Origin: an uncultured Bacilli bacterium
Lineage (GTDB): Bacteria > Bacillota_I > Bacilli_A > RF39 > UBA660
Direction: 5' to 3'
NCBI GenBank assembly: GCA_944345045.1
Contig: CALVMI010000102.1
Coordinates: forward strand, 1 to 22,981
DNA: 22,981 nucleotides
Under the pieces are notes generated by a model. It searched no databases. It was not told the origin of the DNA and worked only from the letters and a program-made list of their open reading frames with translations. Numbering within the stretch: the stretch's first letter is position 1; each line of letters opens with the position of its first letter. Positions 1-7,346 of this stretch are shown here, piece after piece. The position numbers were made by a program, and so were the translations under genes.

Positions 1-1241
1 TCAATTATTAATGTATCTGTATTCTCTCTTGATTTCCTTAAAATCATAATAATTGTTGGAATTCCAGTACCAAAGAATATATTAGATGGTAAACCAATTA
101 TTGCATCAATGTTGTTATTTTCTATTAGATTTTTTCTTATCTCTCCTTCTTCTCCACCTCTAAATAATACTCCGTGAGGCAATACAATTGTCATAATACC
201 ATCACTTTTTAAGTGATATAAATCATGTAACAAAAAAGCATAATCAGCTTTTGATTTTGGAGCAAGACCATAGTCTTTAAATCTTACATCAACTTCTTTA
301 TCTTTAGGGTCCCAATTTTGTGAGTATGGCGGATTTGATACTACTGCGTCAACAAACAAAGGTTGATATGAATGATGTTCGTCAAAGTAAGGCCAATCTT
401 CCTCTAATGTATCTCCATTTCTTGTGACAATGTTGTCTGGCAGTATTCCTCTCATAACTAAGTTCATCCTGGTTAAGTTATATGTATTCTGCTTTAGTTC
501 TTGAGCGTAATATTTTATTTTGTTTTCTTCTTTTATATATTTAGATGCAGTTTTACCAATATTAATCAATAGTGATCCGGATCCACTTGTTGGGTCATAG
601 ATTTCTATTTTGTTTCTATCTTTTAAATGCTCAGAAATAATTTCAGACATTAGCAATGACACTTCATGTGGCGTATAAAACTCTCCTGCCTTTTTTCCGG
701 CATTAGCTGCAAAATTAGATATTAAATATTCATATATAAAGCCAAGCACATCATAGTCTTGTTTATCGTCCATAGGTATATCATTAATTAAATAAATTAA
801 GTCTTTAACTGCTTTTGTTTGGCTTGTTGTTGTATCACCTAATTTACTTAACCCTGTTTCAAGAGTATTAAAAATACCATCATATACTTTTTTATGAGTA
901 TCACTTATGAGTCTAGAAAATGCTGATAATGCTATTCTAACATTATCTATATTAAAATCATTTCTCATATCGATCCAAGTAGAAAATAAATCGTTATATG
1001 AGATAAAATATCCATTTCTGTTTTGAAGAGTTTCTACTAATTTTCGATTGTTTTCTACCACTTGATCTTTAAAATCTTCATCCGTATATCCTATTTCATA
1101 TAATGTGTTTACTTCTTTATTTGATAGAAATTTATAAAATATAAAACCTAAAATATAATCTTTATATTCATTTGCTTCTATTTTTGAACGCATCTTATTT
1201 GCTGACTCCCAAATCTTTGATGCTAATTGTTGTTTATTCAT
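1..1241 (-). CDS. hsdM: Type I restriction-modification DNA methyltransferase, HsdM subunit (3' end outside window)
   Basis: N6-adenine methyltransferase subunit of a type I restriction-modification system; with HsdS it forms the methylase and with HsdR the full restriction complex. The frame opens at ATG 1241 behind a GAGGTG ribosome site and stays open for 413 codons to the left edge, so the C-terminus is missing. An N-terminal helical region (about residues 1-150, HsdM_N type) precedes the methylase fold. The SAM-binding motif reads DPTSGSGS (about 216-223) and the catalytic motif IV is NPPY (about 303-306) followed by SQNWDP. GEFYTPHEV (about 187-195) is also typical of HsdM. No frameshift is visible. 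HsdS and HsdR would be expected further left. A hairpin terminator (1308-1348) separates it from the gene upstream, so it should have its own promoter. Confidence 0.93.
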   Translation of the reverse strand, partial: MNKQQLASKIWESANKMRSKIEANEYKDYILGFIFYKFLSNKEVNTLYEIGYTDEDFKDQVVENNRKLVETLQNRNGYFISYNDLFSTWIDMRNDFNIDNVRIALSAFSRLISDTHKKVYDGIFNTLETGLSKLGDTTTSQTKAVKDLIYLINDIPMDDKQDYDVLGFIYEYLISNFAANAGKKAGEFYTPHEVSLLMSEIISEHLKDRNKIEIYDPTSGSGSLLINIGKTASKYIKEENKIKYYAQELKQNTYNLTRMNLVMRGILPDNIVTRNGDTLEEDWPYFDEHHSYQPLFVDAVVSNPPYSQNWDPKDKEVDVRFKDYGLAPKSKADYAFLLHDLYHLKSDGIMTIVLPHGVLFRGGEEGEIRKNLIENNNIDAIIGLPSNIFFGTGIPTIIMILRKSRENTDTLII

Positions 1242-1307
1242 ACTACACCTCACTAATTATCACTTTCATTCTCATTATACCATGAATAATCAAATTTTAA
1301 AATCATC

Positions 1308-1348
1308 AAAAAAAGTATTGCAGATTTACATTTTTACAATACTTTTTT
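1308..1348 (-). terminator. Rho-independent terminator, possibly bidirectional
   Basis: Inverted repeat AAAAAAGTATTG (to 1320) and CAATACTTTTTT (1337-1348) around a 16-base loop, with A/T runs on both flanks. It lies just beyond the orphan frame at 1379-1687 and upstream of hsdM, so it probably ends the leftward transcript from the fic region. Confidence 0.7.
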
Positions 1349-1378
1349 ATTAAACAAATTATAAAGCGATATGTAAGA

Positions 1379-1687
1379 TTAACTGTTATCTCTTTTAAAA
1401 TAATCAAACCTATTAGTTAATAATCCTCCCCACTTTGGATTTGAATATAAAATACATTCCATTTTTAGTATTTTTTCAATATCTATTTTTTGATATACTT
1501 GATTATATTTTTCTTCATCATTTCCTATTAATTGATGACTTTCTTCATCTAAATTTTTCCATTTTCCTAAATATATAAAATCATGTGCTTCGTCATCAAA
1601 TGGCAATGTGCTTTTTGAATTGGTTCTTAATGGATCGGCATATCCTGTATATGCATTTCCGTCTTCCATAGAACACTTGCTCATCAT
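1379..1687 (-). CDS. Hypothetical protein, possibly the C-terminal remnant of a larger gene
   Basis: A 102-codon frame that I do not recognise. The protein is acidic to neutral, has no membrane segment or clear motif, and contains PKWGGLLTNRFDYF near its end. The double ATG at 1682-1687 has no convincing ribosome site (only TCTGGA just before it). The frame stays open upstream with protein-like codons (IIYYKNNGTFHKEEELTLEN) until it enters the 20-base A tract at 1786-1767 and then meets TAG at 1789-1787. That suggests the true N-terminus has been lost or lies in another frame beyond the homopolymer. A terminator follows at 1308-1348. It could be a decayed gene, or a gene whose frame was broken by a homopolymer error. 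Confidence 0.4.
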   Translation of the reverse strand: MMSKCSMEDGNAYTGYADPLRTNSKSTLPFDDEAHDFIYLGKWKNLDEESHQLIGNDEEKYNQVYQKIDIEKILKMECILYSNPKWGGLLTNRFDYFKRDNS

Positions 1688-1766
1688 TCCAGATGTATGT
1701 TTTAAATTTTCTAAAGTTAGTTCTTCTTCCTTATGAAATGTTCCATTATTTTTATAATAAATTATC

Positions 1767-1786
1767 TTTTTTTTTTTTTTTTTTTT
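1767..1786. repeat. 20-base homopolymer (T on plus, A on minus)
   Basis: An uninterrupted run of 20 T between the stop of the fic frame (1790-1792) and the orphan frame at 1379-1687. Tracts this long slip during replication and sequencing. It may be a real phase-variable tract or an assembly length error. Confidence 0.9.
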
Positions 1787-1789
1787 CTA

Positions 1790-2623
1790 TTAAAACAATT
1801 CTTTCACAATCAAATCTTCTGAATGTAAATTATTATTTTTACCTAATAATAGGTTCTCATAAAATTTAATTAAATAACTTTTATCCTCTTTGATATTTAA
1901 ATAATTATTAAAGTAATTACTTCTCACTAATGCATTTCTAAAATATACAGATTTATCTTTAAATAATGAATTATCTGCATTGTACCCTAGACTAATTAAA
2001 TATTTTTCTATAAATACTGCTGTTGTTCTAGTATTGCCTTCTCTAAAAGGATGTACTTGCCATATACTAGATGTAAAATCAGTAATATTTTTAATGACTT
2101 CTACAATAGACATTTCTTTATAATTTTTCTCTTTTTCTAGACTAATATCATATTCTAGTGATTCTGTTAGAGTTTTAGAATCTCCATAGGCAACAGAATC
2201 ATTATTTAAAATTTTTTCATGTTTAGAAAAATCAATTTTTCTAAATTCTCCTGCAAATCCATAAACCTCTTGACATAAATATTTATGAATATACTTTAGA
2301 TAATCTACTGACAATTCGAAATGATCAAGACTCAACAACTCAACAATTCTCATAGATACAAAGTCACATTCTAATTCATTATGATTAATATCTTTTTGTT
2401 TTTCTTTTGTAATTTAATATTCTCTTAAACTTTGCTCTACTTCTTCTATTGTTAGTTCACCTAAAATATTTTTTTCACTTATTTGTTTCAAATATTTAGA
2501 TGGCGTTAGATTGTCTACTTTTTGTAATCCTATTGCCATATCCCATAGCGACTTTTTATAATTTTTAGGCTTTTGTCTTTCTTGATAAGGATTCATACTA
2601 GAATCTAAACCTTTTTCACTCAT
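1790..2623 (-). pseudogene. fic: Fic-family AMP transferase gene interrupted by an in-frame TAA
   Basis: Fic proteins usually transfer AMP from ATP to hydroxyl groups of target proteins and often act as toxins. The catalytic motif HPFREGNTRT is intact in the downstream half. Two open segments lie in the same frame: 2414-2623 (69 codons from ATG 2623) and 1790-2353 (187 codons from ATG 2353). Between them are a TAA at 2414-2416 and 20 further sense codons (ITKEKQKDINHN...) with no ribosome site for ATG 2353. From memory of Firmicute Fic proteins, the N-terminal part (NPYQERQKPKNYKKS, LTPSKYL, GELTIEEVEQSLREY) and the Fic fold are one polypeptide of about 277 residues, so a Tyr codon after REY probably mutated to TAA. 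The alternative is a separate VbhA-like antitoxin ORF followed by the toxin. The N-terminal part resembles an inhibitory helix, but the usual S/TxxxE motif is degenerate (LQKVDN). Confidence 0.75.
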
Positions 2624-2645
2624 ATTACTTCACCATTTCCCTATC

Positions 2646-2674
2646 ATTGTACCATATTCTCTATATTTTCTAAA
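2646..2674 (-). promoter_or_regulatory. Probable sigma-A promoter of the fic region
   Basis: Minus-strand -10 TACAAT (2646-2651) preceded by TGG (extended -10). A weak -35, TTTAGA (2669-2674), sits at 17-bp spacing. It lies 23 bases upstream of ATG 2623. Confidence 0.4.
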
Positions 2675-2747
2675 GATTTTTCAAGAGAATAGTTGTATCT
2701 AACAAGTAATGTCATCAGTGAAAAGTTTGAACGTAACACTTATAAGA

Positions 2748-3299
2748 TTAGGTAAATAGAAAATTCAATATTGCTATTATTATTGCAACGACTATACTAG
2801 TGATTCCAATTATATCTCCTTTACTTAAGCTTTTATTTTTGTTTACTTTGCTTTCATTCATTAATAATAATTCGATTTTTATTTGTTCTAATTGACTTTT
2901 ACTATTTCTTTTTGCGGTTGTAAAATGTATTTTATAAGTCTCTAAAAATTTTATTTTTCTTTTGTCAAAATATTCAATTAATTCTTTTTGTTTTTTTTCT
3001 AAATAATTATTGCTATTGGCAATGCTCTTATTAATATAAGCTTCAATATCATTATTTGACATTATAAAATTGAATTTCTTTTGACTATCTATCAACAATA
3101 CTTTTATTTTTTCATTGGTATCTTTTACTAATTTTACTGCATAATTAGTTAATATGCTTTGAGAGATGGCACTATTTGCTAATCCTGAAGCATACATTTC
3201 TTCTATTTTGATCTTAAATTCTTTTTGCCATTTAACATCTAAACTACTGTATATTTTTTTATATTGTTCATCAATTACTTCTTTTATTTTTCTATTCAT
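2748..3299 (-). CDS. Hypothetical tail-anchored coiled-coil protein
   Basis: A 183-residue protein of unknown function. The first 150 or so residues are Lys/Glu-rich and strongly helical, with heptad-like patterns. A single hydrophobic segment at the extreme C-terminus (about 160-183, IIGITSIVVAIIIAILNFLF) would anchor it with the bulk in the cytoplasm. There is no signal peptide. The start at ATG 3299 is backed by AAAGGAG seven bases upstream. It stands alone between tRNA-His and the fic region. No conserved catalytic motif is visible and I do not assign a family. Confidence 0.7.
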   Translation of the reverse strand: MNRKIKEVIDEQYKKIYSSLDVKWQKEFKIKIEEMYASGLANSAISQSILTNYAVKLVKDTNEKIKVLLIDSQKKFNFIMSNNDIEAYINKSIANSNNYLEKKQKELIEYFDKRKIKFLETYKIHFTTAKRNSKSQLEQIKIELLLMNESKVNKNKSLSKGDIIGITSIVVAIIIAILNFLFT

Positions 3300-3324
3300 A
3301 AAACTCCTTTAAATATTTATATTA

Positions 3325-3357
3325 TAACAAAAAAATCGACTCATAAGAATCGATTTC
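3325..3357 (-). terminator. Rho-independent terminator of tRNA-His
   Basis: On the minus strand AAATCGA, a 10-base loop and TCGATTT, followed by a T run (3331-3335). It lies directly downstream of the tRNA-His gene. Confidence 0.75.
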
Positions 3358-3388
3358 TATCTTGAAGCCTTTCGACTTTTTTCCAATC

Positions 3389-3465
3389 TGGGGCGAAATA
3401 TGGGGGTCGAACCCATGCATGCCGGAGCCACAATCCGGTGTGTTAACCACTTCACCAATTCCGCC
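3389..3465 (-). tRNA. tRNA-His (GTG)
   Basis: The minus strand folds as a cloverleaf. The acceptor is GCGGAAT paired with ATTTCGC, with the extra 5' G(-1) opposite C73 that marks tRNA-His, and the 3' CCA is encoded. The anticodon loop TTGTGGC sits between CCGGA and TCCGG, giving anticodon GTG. The T-arm is GGGTTCGACCC. Confidence 0.96.
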
Positions 3466-3475
3466 ACGTACAAGT

Positions 3476-3504
3476 ATATTAACAAATTATTGCTACTTTT
3501 TCAA
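3476..3504 (-). promoter_or_regulatory. Promoter of tRNA-His
   Basis: Minus strand TTGAAA (3499-3504), 17-bp spacer, TAATAT (3476-3481). The predicted start is a few bases before the tRNA. It overlaps the opposite-strand promoter at 3490-3518. Confidence 0.5.
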
Positions 3505-3518
3505 GTATATATTATAAT
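3490..3518 (+). promoter_or_regulatory. Sigma-A promoter of the small membrane protein gene
   Basis: TTGCTA (3490-3495), 17-bp spacer, TATAAT (3513-3518), 24 bases upstream of ATG 3543. Its -35 lies inside the divergent tRNA-His promoter, so the two may compete. Confidence 0.65.
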
Positions 3519-3542
3519 ATTTTTTAGAAAGCAAGGGAAATT

Positions 3543-3734
3543 ATGATATTAAATATATTTGATGATTTACAAGATTTTTTTAGTCCTGTTGTTGATTTTT
3601 TTGTTAATATTTGGCATTCTATTCAAGATTTTTTTCTGCAATATATGTCACAAGATGCTTTTAATATTTTTATTTTTATCAGTATTGTAGCCATTATTTT
3701 GTTTGTTGTACTTGCTATAATAAATCGAGATTAA
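3543..3734 (+). CDS. Small single-span membrane protein
   Basis: A 63-residue protein and one of the few rightward genes here. Its N-terminal half is amphipathic and rich in Phe and Asp (DDLQDFFSPVVDFFVNIWHS). A clear membrane helix follows at about residues 41-60 (NIFIFISIVAIILFVVLAII), and the tail is NRD. The gene is well supported by a consensus promoter (3490-3518), AAGGGA before the ATG, and an intrinsic terminator whose stem contains the stop codon. Function is unknown; small proteins of this shape often modulate membrane complexes, but nothing here says which one. Confidence 0.75.
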   Translation: MILNIFDDLQDFFSPVVDFFVNIWHSIQDFFLQYMSQDAFNIFIFISIVAIILFVVLAIINRD

Positions 3735-3757
3735 TAGTCCTTAGGACTATTTTTTTA
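3733..3757 (+). terminator. Rho-independent terminator
   Basis: AATAGTCC, loop TTA, GGACTATT, then a T run. The stop codon TAA of the small membrane protein lies at the base of the stem. The deacetylase gene on the other strand ends at 3765, so the hairpin may serve both. Confidence 0.85.
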
Positions 3758-3764
3758 TGAAAAG

Positions 3765-5210
3765 TTAATTATTTACACTATGCTCTACTCTTGGACTATC
3801 CATTTTTAAAGCTTGAAAGTTATAACCATGAGAAAGGCCAAATTGAATAATCATTTCCACAGCATCGACACTGTATTCTCTTATATCGTGCTGCAACACA
3901 ACGTAAGTACTTTTGTTTCCTAAAGAATTAATAACGTTAGAAGCAACTGAAGCAGCATTTTTTGCAGTACTTGCATCTTTACTGTCGACATTCCAATCAA
4001 AATATCTAAATCCTTTTGCTTGAACAGCTTTAGTAAGCATGCTCATTATATGGGTTCCATTATCATAGTTTTTGCTTATAGTATTTGAACTTCCACCTGG
4101 AAAACGAATAATCATTGGGGCATAACCCGTAATGTTTTTCACTTTATCTTGAATGGCATATAGATCTGCGAAATACGCATCTACACTGGAATAAACTGAG
4201 GCATAGACATGAGAGTTTGTATGAAGACCAATAGTATGCCCTTCATCATAAGCTCTTTTTAAAACATCATCATATCCTTTTGTTAAATTTTGATTCGTCA
4301 CAAAAAATGTTGCTTTTACATTATACTTTTTTAAAATATCTAACAATTTAGAAGTATACTTACTTGGGCCATCGTCAAAGGTTAAATAGATGTTTTTTCC
4401 TTCTAATGATGGATAATCACTTGTTTGATAGACATAGACATAACGCTTTACTTCAGATGCATTATTGTTACTATCTACAACTTTATAAGTTAAAATATAT
4501 TCTCCTGATTTACTTGTATCAACACTTCCTTCAATTGTGATTTTACTTGTTAAATCGCCATCACAATTATCTGTAGCTGTTGCATTTTCTTCCGTATATG
4601 TGCCATTTAATTCCACAAAAATACTACTTTCGCCATTTAAAGTGATCGTTGGACTTTCTTGATCGTTTAGTTCAGCTTTTTTCTCTAAAGTTGATTTATT
4701 TCCTGATGAGTCCATTACTTCAAATACAATTTTTCCCTCTTCTACTTTACTGGTTACTTTATCTGTTATATCACCATCATAGTTATCCTTGGCTTCAATT
4801 TCATATCCATATCCATTACCATTGCCACAGTAAAATAAAGGTTCTTCTCCGATAATGGTAATTATAGGACTTTCTTTATCAACTACTACGACTTCTTGTT
4901 CTTTCGAAATACTTTTTGAATTATATTCATAAGTATATGTTACTTTATATGTTCCAAGTTTTGATGTATCAACTTCACCCGTTTCTTTTGGGGTTACTTC
5001 TTCACAATGAAAAATTGTTCCAAAACAAACATCGGTTTGTGAATAAGCAAATTCACTTTGATAAGGAATTTCTATCTCTGTTTCAAAAAATTGAATTCGG
5101 AATCTAGGAATGCAAAAAAAGTATATTGCTAAGAAAATCATTAATACACCTAAAAGTACTAGTAATCCGATTAAAATCTTTTTATCTATTCTTTTTTGTT
5201 TTACTTCCAT
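3765..5210 (-). CDS. Membrane-anchored polysaccharide deacetylase with Ig-like repeats
   Basis: Predicted NodB-type carbohydrate esterase acting outside the membrane, probably on peptidoglycan or another N-acetylated surface polymer. A signal-anchor helix (about 11-33) is followed by Ig-like segments (about 44-110, 111-180 and 184-261). The last two carry the DNYDGDIT / DNCDGDLT signature of DUF5011-type repeats. The NodB domain (about 272-465) has all five motifs: TFDDGP (277-282), HTNSH (330-334), RFPGGS (369-374), DW (405-406) and LQHD (439-442), with metal ligands Asp, His and His present. Length is 481 residues. The start at ATG 5208-5210 has GGAG and AAGG upstream. It appears monocistronic. 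The true polymer substrate is inferred, not seen. Confidence 0.9.
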   Translation of the reverse strand: MEVKQKRIDKKILIGLLVLLGVLMIFLAIYFFCIPRFRIQFFETEIEIPYQSEFAYSQTDVCFGTIFHCEEVTPKETGEVDTSKLGTYKVTYTYEYNSKSISKEQEVVVVDKESPIITIIGEEPLFYCGNGNGYGYEIEAKDNYDGDITDKVTSKVEEGKIVFEVMDSSGNKSTLEKKAELNDQESPTITLNGESSIFVELNGTYTEENATATDNCDGDLTSKITIEGSVDTSKSGEYILTYKVVDSNNNASEVKRYVYVYQTSDYPSLEGKNIYLTFDDGPSKYTSKLLDILKKYNVKATFFVTNQNLTKGYDDVLKRAYDEGHTIGLHTNSHVYASVYSSVDAYFADLYAIQDKVKNITGYAPMIIRFPGGSSNTISKNYDNGTHIMSMLTKAVQAKGFRYFDWNVDSKDASTAKNAASVASNVINSLGNKSTYVVLQHDIREYSVDAVEMIIQFGLSHGYNFQALKMDSPRVEHSVNN

Positions 5211-5260
5211 AAGACCTTACTCCAATTACTGTTAGTATACCACAAAAAGAAAAACGAATA

Positions 5261-6331
5261 CTATAAATATTCGTCAAAAGAATTTACAATGTAAAGAGGT
5301 GCTGGTAAATCACTTGTTGATATAAAGCCACTTGGTGCTTTTATTACATCTGGAATACGATTTATTACATCAGCACAGGTAAGAAGAACTGTATCAGGTT
5401 GATGATTTACGACATTTGTTGTTGGTTCGCCAAAAATTGTCCAATCATTTATGTCTTCTTCATCTTTAGTATAAACTTTACCAATACATTCTATTTCTAA
5501 TAAAATATCTTCTTTTGTCGTTGCCGAGACAATAGCATTCATTCCTCGAACCATTTTAGGTTCTAGAGTTACCCCTAAAGTAGAACTTTCTAATTTTTCT
5601 TCTGTTAATACAGGAATACACTCTTGTTTTATACTGGTAATGTGTAAATTCAATTTATCACAAAGCCAGCCTACTACGTTCCACATATAACTTGGAAAAA
5701 AGGCGCGATTGTCCATCAATTTTTTTCTTTCTTCTTCACTCATAGCATTCGTACTTGCGATTTGTTTATCAAATTCTTCTTTGCTTAATCCTGCTCCATG
5801 AGCTTTGGCTAAAGCGATACCATAATCTTCAACATTATAAGAACTTTTTCCTTTTATCTTAGTGATTCTGGCTGTTGAAGCACAGATATTTGCAATCATG
5901 TTACCCCAGAAAACATCTTGATAACCGCAGCCTAAAATCGTCACATGATTTGCCTTTGCTAAAGCATCCAACTCTTTGTAAACAATAGGATTAGAGTTAG
6001 ATGGAAAGAACGCTTCTTCACAGGTTGTTAAAACGTTTGCACCATTACATACACAAGTTCTTACAACATCACGAATATCATTTATTGTACTCATTGTTGT
6101 TACGATCGCTACATTAGGTTTTTCTTTTTTTAAAATATCTGATAATTGTTCTAGTGGAGAGATAATAATTCCTTCATCATTTGTTTCCATGATTTTGCCA
6201 ATATCTTTTCCAATTTTTTCTGGATCAACATCTACGGCTCCAACGATTAAGCCACCTTTGTCTAGTACATAGCGCATCGTATATTTACTCATCTTTCCAG
6301 TACCAATTTGAATTACTTTTACTTTTTCCAT
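5261..6331 (-). CDS. 2,4-diaminopentanoate dehydrogenase-like NAD(P)-dependent oxidoreductase
   Basis: A 356-residue protein of the dihydrodipicolinate reductase-like family. The N-terminal Rossmann motif is VIQIGTGKMSKYTM (about 5-18), and TTCEEAFFP and GCGYQDVFWGNM are typical of this group. The named relative, 2,4-diaminopentanoate dehydrogenase (Ord), acts in ornithine fermentation, but none of the other ornithine genes (ornithine aminomutase, AKP thiolase) are in the window, so the substrate is uncertain. It lies 2 bases after the AAA ATPase stop. Its ribosome site AAAGGGGA lies inside the end of that gene, so the two are co-transcribed and likely translationally coupled. No frame damage is seen. 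Confidence 0.75.
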   Translation of the reverse strand: MEKVKVIQIGTGKMSKYTMRYVLDKGGLIVGAVDVDPEKIGKDIGKIMETNDEGIIISPLEQLSDILKKEKPNVAIVTTMSTINDIRDVVRTCVCNGANVLTTCEEAFFPSNSNPIVYKELDALAKANHVTILGCGYQDVFWGNMIANICASTARITKIKGKSSYNVEDYGIALAKAHGAGLSKEEFDKQIASTNAMSEEERKKLMDNRAFFPSYMWNVVGWLCDKLNLHITSIKQECIPVLTEEKLESSTLGVTLEPKMVRGMNAIVSATTKEDILLEIECIGKVYTKDEEDINDWTIFGEPTTNVVNHQPDTVLLTCADVINRIPDVIKAPSGFISTSDLPAPLYIVNSFDEYL

Positions 6332-6333
6332 TT

Positions 6334-7278
6334 TTATCCCCTTTCTTCTAAATTAACATTTTCTTCGGTAATTAAATCTTTAAATTCAACTTTAAAACGT
6401 TCAATTTCTTTTTTCTTCACATCTTCATAAATATTTTTAGCATTGCATATTGCTTTATATACATGTTTTATTTTTACTTCTTTTTCATTATCAAATAATG
6501 CATAAGTAAAGGCATTTGACAAAATTGTTAAGCAGATATCTGGATATCTAGAAGCTACTTCATAAACTCTTTTATATTCATCTGTCATCTCAACAATAAA
6601 AGCCATAATTCTTTCTTTTATAAAATCTGAATAATTTAATTTTACGCCTATTTGTTTTTCTAGTTTTGGTAGAGTTCCTAATAGGATTTTAACGGTCGTT
6701 GGCTTATCTGTTTCTAAAACATCGATTTTTTGAAATCTTCTTAAAAAGGCACGGTCCCTTAAAATATAGGTTTCATATTCTTCTGTTGTAGTCGCGCCTA
6801 TCATTTTTATAGTTCCTCTATCTAGTCCAGCTTTTAACATATTTGCAAAGTCAATACCACCATTTTCTGAAGTATTCTTGTTTACTAAAACATGTGTTTC
6901 ATCGATAAAAAGAATTGTTTTTTCTTTTTGATTTAATTCTTTTACAAGCATGTCTATTCGACTTTCTGTTTGGCCATCGGTATTTACTGATCCTAAAAGA
7001 GATGTAATATTTATTTTGATAATTTCCCAGCCTTTTAGAGCATCTGGTACCATATTTTTTTGAATACGGTATGCGAGTCCTTCGACGATCGCGGTTTTAC
7101 CAATACCAGGCTTACCAACTAGTAAAGCACTTTTTTCTGGTGTGAGCAAAGTTAAGATGCATTGTTTAATTTCGTTATCTCTAGCGATTGCTGGATCGGT
7201 AATATATTCTTTGGAAGTTAAATTTTCGCCATATCTTTCTAGCATACTAATTGAAATATCCGTATTTAGTGTTTCCAT
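6334..7278 (-). CDS. Single-ring AAA+ ATPase of ClpA/ClpB D1 type
   Basis: A 314-residue ATPase resembling the first ATPase domain of Clp/Hsp100 proteins, without the N-terminal repeat domain or second ring. Walker A is GKPGIGKT (about 55-62), Walker B ends LFIDE (about 123-127), sensor 1 is GATT (161-164), and the arginine finger region is RDRAFLRRF (174-182). I choose ATG 7278 because AGAGGATG sits just upstream. A longer frame from 7326 would add 16 hydrophobic residues with no ribosome site. A weak extended -10 (TGCTAAAAT, 7298-7306) lies just before it. It forms a two-gene unit with the dehydrogenase, suggesting it remodels or activates that enzyme or a shared partner (inference). Confidence 0.82.
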   Translation of the reverse strand: METLNTDISISMLERYGENLTSKEYITDPAIARDNEIKQCILTLLTPEKSALLVGKPGIGKTAIVEGLAYRIQKNMVPDALKGWEIIKINITSLLGSVNTDGQTESRIDMLVKELNQKEKTILFIDETHVLVNKNTSENGGIDFANMLKAGLDRGTIKMIGATTTEEYETYILRDRAFLRRFQKIDVLETDKPTTVKILLGTLPKLEKQIGVKLNYSDFIKERIMAFIVEMTDEYKRVYEVASRYPDICLTILSNAFTYALFDNEKEVKIKHVYKAICNAKNIYEDVKKKEIERFKVEFKDLITEENVNLEERG

Positions 7279-7312
7279 TTTATCATCCTCTAGAAATATT
7301 TTAGCATAAATG

Positions 7313-7341
7313 AAAAAAAAATTCACCCTTTAAAGGATAAA
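7313..7341 (-). terminator. Rho-independent terminator of the padR-DUF1700 operon
   Basis: On the minus strand TTTATCC (7335-7341), loop TTTAAA, GGGTGAA (7322-7328; includes G-T pairs), then nine T. It lies 6 bases after the DUF1700 gene stop. Confidence 0.65.
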
Positions 7342-7346
7342 CTTTT

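Noticed and set aside
5261..6331. Ornithine fermentation cluster
   Set aside because: Only the Ord-like gene is present; aminomutase, thiolase and racemase genes are absent on both sides.
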